Assembly: GCA_009649675.1 (NCBI GenBank)
Contig: WJPL01000005.1
Span: forward strand, 37,475-101,474
Length of the DNA: 64,000 nt
Reading direction: 5' to 3'
Source: Alphaproteobacteria bacterium HT1-32
Lineage (GTDB): Bacteria; Pseudomonadota; Alphaproteobacteria; Rhodospirillales; HT1-32
Numbering within the stretch: the stretch's first letter is position 1; the number at the start of each line of letters is the position of its first letter. Under the pieces are notes generated by a model. That model searched no databases, was not told the DNA's origin, and saw only the letters and a list, made by a program, of their open reading frames with translations. The translations under genes were made by a program, and so were the position numbers. Below, piece by piece: positions 59,599 through 64,000 of the stretch.

Positions 59599-60285
59599 AT
59601 GGCGGACGATGATGTTCCCTACCGGGGTTTTGCATCTCCCCCCTGCTTCATGCACGAAATTGATCCCGAATATATGGGGATCCCGCCAGAGACGGATGAA
59701 CGGCAGGCAACAGATGTAAAACGCTGGCGCAAGGCTGAGCGATTGCGGCTGCTGGATGAACGCCGGAAGCTGGCTCCGAAAGTCCGGCAAACCCTGACCC
59801 GGCAGCTAGAGCAAAACCTGACGGCGTTTCTGGCGACTCTGGGAACCATCTGTATCAGTGGTTACTGGCCGATTCGCAGTGAGCCGGATCTGCGGGATGT
59901 CCTGAAGGATGTCATCGCCAGAGGGGGCAGTGCGGCATTGCCGGTTGTGGCACAGCGCAATCAGCCGCTGATATTCCGGGCATGGTCACCGGGTGACCGG
60001 CTGGAGCGGGGTATCTGGGATATTCCGACACCGCCGGCTGAGGCAGAGACGGTCCGGCCAGATGTGCTGCTGGCCCCCTTCCTCGGGTTTGATGGCGATT
60101 GTTATCGTCTGGGCCATGGCGGCGGCTATTTCGACCGCACGCTGGCGGCACTTGATTATAAACCTGTGGTGATCGGTGTTGGTTTTGCCATGGCGAAAAT
60201 TCCGACGATTTATCCGCAACCTCACGATATTCCGATGTCTGTCATCATTACGGAGTCGGATATCCTGCGGCAGCCGCAGGGCTGA
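59599..60285 (+). CDS. 5-formyltetrahydrofolate cyclo-ligase family protein
   Basis: A 228-residue cytosolic enzyme that converts 5-formyltetrahydrofolate to methenyltetrahydrofolate with ATP. The family core is VLLAPFLGFDGDCYRLGHGG followed by GYFDRTL near the C-terminus, with CISGYWPIRSEPDLRDVL and ALPVVAQRNQPLIFRAW earlier. An N-terminal extension of about 45 residues (PCFMHEIDPEYMGIPPETD) precedes the usual start of the fold and is common in alphaproteobacterial copies. ATG 59599 has AAGGAGG upstream. It follows the redox cluster by 46 bases but is functionally unrelated. Confidence 0.88.
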   Translation: MADDDVPYRGFASPPCFMHEIDPEYMGIPPETDERQATDVKRWRKAERLRLLDERRKLAPKVRQTLTRQLEQNLTAFLATLGTICISGYWPIRSEPDLRDVLKDVIARGGSAALPVVAQRNQPLIFRAWSPGDRLERGIWDIPTPPAEAETVRPDVLLAPFLGFDGDCYRLGHGGGYFDRTLAALDYKPVVIGVGFAMAKIPTIYPQPHDIPMSVIITESDILRQPQG

Positions 60286-60314
60286 AATGCCATAGCGGCT
60301 GCCGGGGGCAGGGG

Positions 60315-61139
60315 TTAAAGCCAGGATGGCGGCGTGTCAGCCGGATGCCGGATCAGGCTGACCGGGCCGAGATCGGTTCGCAGTTCTGTATCAACTGTCC
60401 TGTCGGCAACGGCGATTGCGGCGATCCAGACAGGATCTGGCGCTGTGAGACCGGTCAGCTTCTCAGCTGTCGGGACATCGACAAAAGTCAGCGCGCCCCG
60501 GTCCAGTTTCAGGTTCCATCCGACAGCTGTCTCTGTGGCGTCACGACCGGTGAAGCGGGCGAATCGCCCCGCGGCTTCTCTGGGGTCGGGTCCGGCCACC
60601 AGAACACCACTGAGAGCCCGCGCACGATTTCCTTCGGCCAGATACCGGTCCGGCCAGACCGCATCCGGCGTATAGTGGGTGCAGAACTGGATACGCCCTT
60701 CCGGCATGCCGGGCGGTTGCAGGCGCAGTACGGTAAAGGCGGCCTCGCCGTCCGCCGTCTGGCGACGGAGTTCGACCGGCGACTGTAAACTGAAACCCTG
60801 ACTGTCCAGGGCGCCAGCAGTCACATTGGCATCCGGTGTGGTGAAACAGATCAGATGCAGCCCTTCATAACGGTCAATCGCACTGTTCATCTGTGCGGCC
60901 AGCGGTGTGTCACTGACCGGTGTCAGAACCTCGATATAGCCGCGTCCGAACATGGCGCAGCGATTCGCCGTCCCTGCCGGCTTGCCGTTGTTCTGCTGTT
61001 CGGTGAAGGGGGTCAGCGTGATGTCGAGCCCGCCCATGGCCTCTGCAACCTTGTCGATATCCCGCACAAAGCAGCCGACATGGTCGAGAAACACCTGCCC
61101 GGAGGCGGGGAGTTGCGGGGCATCAAAGATATTGGTCAT
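60315..61139 (-). CDS. VOC-family (glyoxalase-like) protein
   Basis: A 274-residue protein with the vicinal-oxygen-chelate fold: FLDHVGCFVRDIDKVAEAM at the start (metal-binding His), ANRCAMFGRGYIEVLTPVSD, LHLICFTTPDANVTAGAL, and a second half (RIQFCTHYTPDAVW) consistent with two-module glyoxalase-like domains. ATG 61139 with AGGAT upstream is preferred over an earlier frame start at 61187. Substrate unknown; members act as dioxygenases, lyases or resistance proteins. Confidence 0.82.
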   Translation of the reverse strand: MTNIFDAPQLPASGQVFLDHVGCFVRDIDKVAEAMGGLDITLTPFTEQQNNGKPAGTANRCAMFGRGYIEVLTPVSDTPLAAQMNSAIDRYEGLHLICFTTPDANVTAGALDSQGFSLQSPVELRRQTADGEAAFTVLRLQPPGMPEGRIQFCTHYTPDAVWPDRYLAEGNRARALSGVLVAGPDPREAAGRFARFTGRDATETAVGWNLKLDRGALTFVDVPTAEKLTGLTAPDPVWIAAIAVADRTVDTELRTDLGPVSLIRHPADTPPSWL

Positions 61140-61510
61140 TACGTATCCTGAACAGATCGGTTGGAGGGTGTCGAAGGCAAAGCACAAACCGTTGCCCTGA
61201 CCTTGTCTAATCCTCTCACCTCAACCGGTTTCGGGCAAACCTGTCGGAGCCGGAGACAGGCGGGTCTTGTCGTTTGTCTGGTGACATCTGCGGCTCGTTG
61301 ACAAGACTTGAAGATGTTTGACTTGGGAAATCAGGGGAAAAATCAATTGTCTTTTAGGCTTATTTGAATTCAATCCCTTGGACTCTCCAAGCAGACGATC
61401 GGGAGTCCTTGATAATTACATAAGTTACTTTCCCTTTTTCTTGATCCGACACAACATCTGGTATACCAAATATGGTTAACCGAGTCGGTGTGATGGGGAG
61501 ACGCCTTTTA
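61140..61510. other. Intergenic region, partly AT-rich, with possible gene remnant
   Basis: This 371-base gap lies between the divergent VOC gene and the SHOCT-repeat lipoprotein gene. The stretch 61300-61480 is AT-rich. On the minus strand 61530-61360 a 56-residue frame ending YVIIKDSRSSAWRVQGIEFK reads like real protein sequence but lacks a ribosome site and overlaps the next gene's start, so it may be a decayed remnant. A perfect 10-bp palindrome, TGGTATACCA (61459-61468), sits 42 bases before the start at 61511. Confidence 0.45.
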
Positions 61511-62971
61511 ATGTCTGTAATCAAGCGCATGAAACATCTGTCGATTGTCGGCTTGCTGGCTGCCAGTCTTGGCGGCTGTGGTCTGGCGCAGGAATCTGAC
61601 AGTTTCTGGCAGAACGGGTTCTGGAACGAGAAGCCTTCTGCGAATGCGGTGGCGACTTCTACGGACCTTGGCCTGGCTGAACTTGCCAAGGGGAATTATT
61701 CGCTGGCGGAGGCACATCTTGCGGATGCGCTGCGCAAGGATCCGAATGATCAGTATGCAAACCTTGCCGCAGGCCTGTTGTACCAGAATACCGGACGTCC
61801 GAAGGAGGCCGCAGCCTTCTATCAGCATCTGTCGCGGCTGAGCCCGGCACAGGGTGCGATGTTTGCGGTTCCCGGGCGGGCCAATCTGCAGCCGATCGGT
61901 GATATCGCATCAACCAATCTGGCGCTTCTGACCGGTCCGGACATGAACACCTTTGGTATGCCGGGGACCACGAATGAAGGCTTTCCACAGGCTGCGGCAC
62001 CGGTGGCAGCACCGATGCAGCCGGCGCCGGCAACATCTCTCAATCCGATGTCCTCAGTCGTAAATGCACCGGCCTCCCAGATGCAGTCAGGGCTTCAGAC
62101 GGCTCTGGGTGAAGGGGGCGCGCAGATGTCAGATGCGGCTTTCCAGAATATCGTGACCCGATTCGAAGCGGTAAACCGCCTGCTGAATGTCGGCCTGATT
62201 ACCGAAGATGAATTCCGTGATCGCCGCAGCTCCAATATCGGTGCACTGCTGCCGTTAACCAAGCCGGCTCCTGCGACCGGGCTGGATCGTCCTGTCCCGC
62301 CACCGAGCCAGATTGCCGGACGGCTTCAGGCCTTGTCGAAATCATTGCAGATGCGGGCCATTTCACCGCAGGAACATGCGGCTGAGCGCTCGATCATCCT
62401 GGATGCGCTGATGCCGGCGAATCCGAATGTCCGCTCTAATCCTGCTCCGCCGCCGACAGGACTTCTGGAAGCAGCGGATGCAGTGCGTCGACTCGGAAAA
62501 CTACAGGCGGGCGGTCTGATTACGTCTGATGAATATTCCGCGGAACGTGCAGCGATTGAACGCGAGTTACAGGCAAATGGCGGTGCACCGGGTACGGTTG
62601 CAGAACCAATGATGGAGCCGAAAACGACGGGAGCCACGGCTTCCGGCCCGCGCCGGGTGACAGCACCGGGTGGTACGCCGCCAAAACCGGCCCTGCAGGC
62701 TTCTTCTGGTCCGCAGCCGGGGATTCACCTCGCCTCCTACCGCTCGCGTGGCGCGGCAATGGAGGGCTGGAAAACCCTGCAGCGTAAATATGGCTCAATC
62801 CTTGGTAATTTCGATGCCGAACTGAGCGAGGTGAATCTTGGGGCGACGAAGGGCACCTTCTACCGGCTTATTGCCGGACCGGTGAGTTCAACCGGCGACG
62901 CCCGGAGAATATGCTCGGGACTGAAGTCTTCCCGGCAGTTTTGTGAGCCGGCAATTTTCCCGCAGGGGTGA
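61511..62971 (+). CDS. Lipoprotein with TPR, three SHOCT-like repeats and SPOR-like C-terminus
   Basis: A 486-residue envelope protein. It has a lipoprotein signal (MSVIKRMKHLSIVGLLAASL, then GGCGLAQ), a TPR-like segment (LGLAELAKGNYSLAEAHLAD, DPNDQYANLAAGLLYQNTG), and a Pro/Ala-rich linker. Three tandem helical repeats of the SHOCT type follow (LLNVGLITEDEFRDRR, KSLQMRAISPQEHAAER, LQAGGLITSDEYSAER). After a second linker comes a SPOR-like domain (GIHLASYRSRGAAMEGWKTL, GTFYRLIAGPVSSTGDAR, CSGLKSSRQFCEPA). ATG 61511 has GGGGAG upstream. SPOR domains bind denuded peptidoglycan, so a cell-wall role is likely. Ends in a strong bidirectional terminator. Confidence 0.82.
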   Translation: MSVIKRMKHLSIVGLLAASLGGCGLAQESDSFWQNGFWNEKPSANAVATSTDLGLAELAKGNYSLAEAHLADALRKDPNDQYANLAAGLLYQNTGRPKEAAAFYQHLSRLSPAQGAMFAVPGRANLQPIGDIASTNLALLTGPDMNTFGMPGTTNEGFPQAAAPVAAPMQPAPATSLNPMSSVVNAPASQMQSGLQTALGEGGAQMSDAAFQNIVTRFEAVNRLLNVGLITEDEFRDRRSSNIGALLPLTKPAPATGLDRPVPPPSQIAGRLQALSKSLQMRAISPQEHAAERSIILDALMPANPNVRSNPAPPPTGLLEAADAVRRLGKLQAGGLITSDEYSAERAAIERELQANGGAPGTVAEPMMEPKTTGATASGPRRVTAPGGTPPKPALQASSGPQPGIHLASYRSRGAAMEGWKTLQRKYGSILGNFDAELSEVNLGATKGTFYRLIAGPVSSTGDARRICSGLKSSRQFCEPAIFPQG

Positions 62972-63027
62972 CAATCTCCGGATGACCTGAGCGGCTGCTT
63001 GCCCGCAGAGAGACAGAAACGGCAATA

Positions 63028-63059
63028 AAAAGCCCCGGTCGCAAGGCGCCGGGGCTTTT
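63028..63059. terminator. Bidirectional intrinsic terminator
   Basis: AAAAGCCCCGG (63028-63038) pairs perfectly with CCGGGGCTTTT (63049-63059) around a ten-base loop. It lies between the convergent lipoprotein genes and can terminate both strands. Confidence 0.92.
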
Positions 63060-63080
63060 CGTTTGTCCGAAGCGTGAAAC

Positions 63081-63602
63081 TCAGTTCACGGTGATCAGTG
63101 GCTTGGGATCTTTGGCAACGGGGGCCGAATTGAACAGCCGCTGTGCAGAGGCGCTGCCATTCGGATTGCGGGGGGCGACAACCATCCGCACTTCAGAGCC
63201 ACCGAGCTTCATCGATTCAATCTGGATCGTGGCGACACGTTCTTCACGTGTATAGGCCATAACCGACTGATTGGTTCTGACGGCCGTGATTTCTTCCCAG
63301 CCGAATTTGGGCATTTCACCCTTGAAGAAATCGAACATATCGGAGTGCTGATGGCCGGTATCCAGCACGAGCTGGCCTGACCAGGCATCATGACCGCCGA
63401 ATACGACGGTTTCCGAGACGTTCATCTCGGCATCTTTCGGCACCGGGATATCTGTGAACTGGGCAAAGGACGGATACCCGCTCGGACCAGGGCCGGGTTT
63501 GGCCTGACTGGTCGGCTTCAGCTTGGTGAACTCGGCGCAGCCACCAAGCGCCGCAGTTGACAGTGCGGCTGCAGCCAGAATGGCTACCCCAACTTTACGC
63601 AT
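63081..63602 (-). CDS. Lipoprotein of unknown function
   Basis: A 173-residue lipoprotein with signal MRKVGVAILAAAALSTAALG and lipobox LGGC, so the Cys at 22 is probably lipidated. The mature domain contains YPSFAQFTDIPVPKDAEM, HSDMFDFFKGEMPKFGWEE and RVATIQIESMKLGGSEVRMV, resembling a conserved alphaproteobacterial outer-membrane lipoprotein family. Function unknown. It is convergent with the SPOR-like gene across a shared terminator. Confidence 0.82.
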   Translation of the reverse strand: MRKVGVAILAAAALSTAALGGCAEFTKLKPTSQAKPGPGPSGYPSFAQFTDIPVPKDAEMNVSETVVFGGHDAWSGQLVLDTGHQHSDMFDFFKGEMPKFGWEEITAVRTNQSVMAYTREERVATIQIESMKLGGSEVRMVVAPRNPNGSASAQRLFNSAPVAKDPKPLITVN

Positions 63603-64000
63603 GCCGGACTACTCCTTACGACATTAATTCCGAAACCAGTCCTACAGGATGAACGGTTAATGGATGCTGAATGTCCGGGAACTGGATGAGAAGATGTTCC
63701 TTTAGTCGTCAGAATATGGCGGGCTCACCATATCTGGTGGCGCTTGAGGCGCATTCCCTTACAGGAGCGGGCTGTAGTTGCGGGGGAGCAGGGCTCTCCA
63801 TATAGTATCTGGCAAGGCGCAGGGCGCGCTTTCTGCGGCCTTTTGAAATTAAATGACTGAAATGTCATTTTTCTTTCGAAAGGCATTTGACAGGTAGGCG
63901 GTGCGCCCATATAAACCGCCTCCCGACGCGACGAGCATCGGGCCACCGGAAAAGAACGGCGGTTTTGGAAGCTGGTTTCGGCTGGTGGAAGAAGGCTCTT
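63603..64000. other. Upstream region and leader of a probable rRNA operon
   Basis: This 398-base stretch contains no convincing gene. It holds an AT-rich zone with two inverted repeats (AAATGAC-N6-GTCATTT, 63851-63870; CTTTCGAAAG, 63873-63882) just before a consensus promoter. A transcribed leader follows and ends GGAAGAAGGCTCTT at the window edge. GCTCTTTGACA-type leaders precede 16S rRNA in many alphaproteobacteria, so the window probably stops just before a 16S rRNA gene. Confidence 0.55.
63887..63915 (+). promoter_or_regulatory. Consensus sigma70 promoter, probable rRNA promoter
   Basis: A perfect -35 TTGACA (63887-63892) and -10 TATAAA (63910-63915) are separated by an ideal 17 bases. 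AT-rich sequence resembling an UP element lies directly upstream. Such a near-perfect promoter fits a stable-RNA operon reading out of the window to the right. Confidence 0.75.

Noticed and set aside
61360..61530. A short minus-strand frame ending in plausible protein sequence
   Set aside because: Not listed as a gene because it has no ribosome site and overlaps the start of the SPOR-like lipoprotein gene; noted as a possible remnant in the gap entry.
63725..63946. A 73-residue minus-strand frame near the right edge
   Set aside because: It crosses the consensus promoter and its palindromes, and the protein has no recognisable features.
1..64000. tRNA genes, CRISPR arrays, insertion sequences, prophage
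   Set aside because: No cloverleaf-like sequence, regular repeat-spacer array, transposase or phage gene was seen on either strand.

Overview
The window looks like chromosomal DNA of a free-living alphaproteobacterium, probably of the Rhodospirillales type. GC is high by eye and genes are densely packed, often with ATGA overlaps. A DUF2794 gene is present, and a YfgM-like gene, bamB and der lie in a row. The metabolism is rich in aromatic-acid catabolism, TRAP/TTT transporters and c-type cytochromes. I found no tRNA gene, CRISPR array, insertion sequence or prophage. The right edge carries a consensus promoter and a leader that look like the start of an rRNA operon.

Layout. 1-5203: a type I/peptide export locus, with a partial ABC exporter (two cyclic-nucleotide domains plus a catalytically dead C39-like domain), two parvulin-like proteins without signal peptides, and a divergent TolC. 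5380-6475: PhnZ-like phosphonate oxygenase and PhnN. 6538-13509: CitE-like lyase, aldehyde dehydrogenase, UspA, Na+/alanine symporter, and a LysR/alcohol dehydrogenase pair. 13609-14238: MarR regulator with an 18-bp perfect palindrome. 14373-27938: a catabolic island with a TctCBA importer, a HutC/GntR regulator, a metallophosphoesterase, a complete phthalate 4,5-dioxygenase-type upper pathway (oxygenase, reductase, cis-diol dehydrogenase, decarboxylase), a TAXI-TRAP importer and a class II aldolase-family protein. Three promoters in the island carry related palindromes with an AGAYATCT core. 27939-33308: copper detoxification, with cueR, cytochrome c', multicopper oxidase and cytochrome c divergent from a CopA ATPase; each side has its own MerR-type promoter. 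33318-40455: an uncharacterised M29/NicX-like protein preceded by a repeated 13-bp element, an FAD oxidoreductase, an LLM oxidoreductase, an FkbM methyltransferase, small membrane/envelope proteins and a response regulator. 40437-49949: largely housekeeping genes (Sel1 protein, DUF2794, lipoprotein, redoxin, YfgM-like, BamB, Der, NlpC/P60, Lon-like protease). 50068-52587: an AT-rich orphan gene and an orphan histidine kinase.

The most interesting region is 52784-59552. Five tightly linked genes encode a periplasmic tetraheme cytochrome, a cyclic-nucleotide-domain protein fused to a four-cluster ferredoxin, a five-helix membrane protein with two H-x13-H pairs (a probable di-heme cytochrome b), a membrane-anchored decaheme cytochrome whose cytoplasmic N-terminus has a duplicated four-cysteine module, and a membrane-anchored FAD/NAD(P)/[2Fe-2S] reductase. 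Together they predict a continuous electron path between cytoplasmic pyridine nucleotide and periplasmic multiheme cytochromes. I do not recognise this as a characterised complex.

The right end (59599-63602) holds 5-formyltetrahydrofolate cyclo-ligase, a VOC protein, a lipoprotein with three SHOCT-like repeats and a SPOR-like end, and another lipoprotein. All functions are inferred from sequence motifs read by eye; no database search was run.
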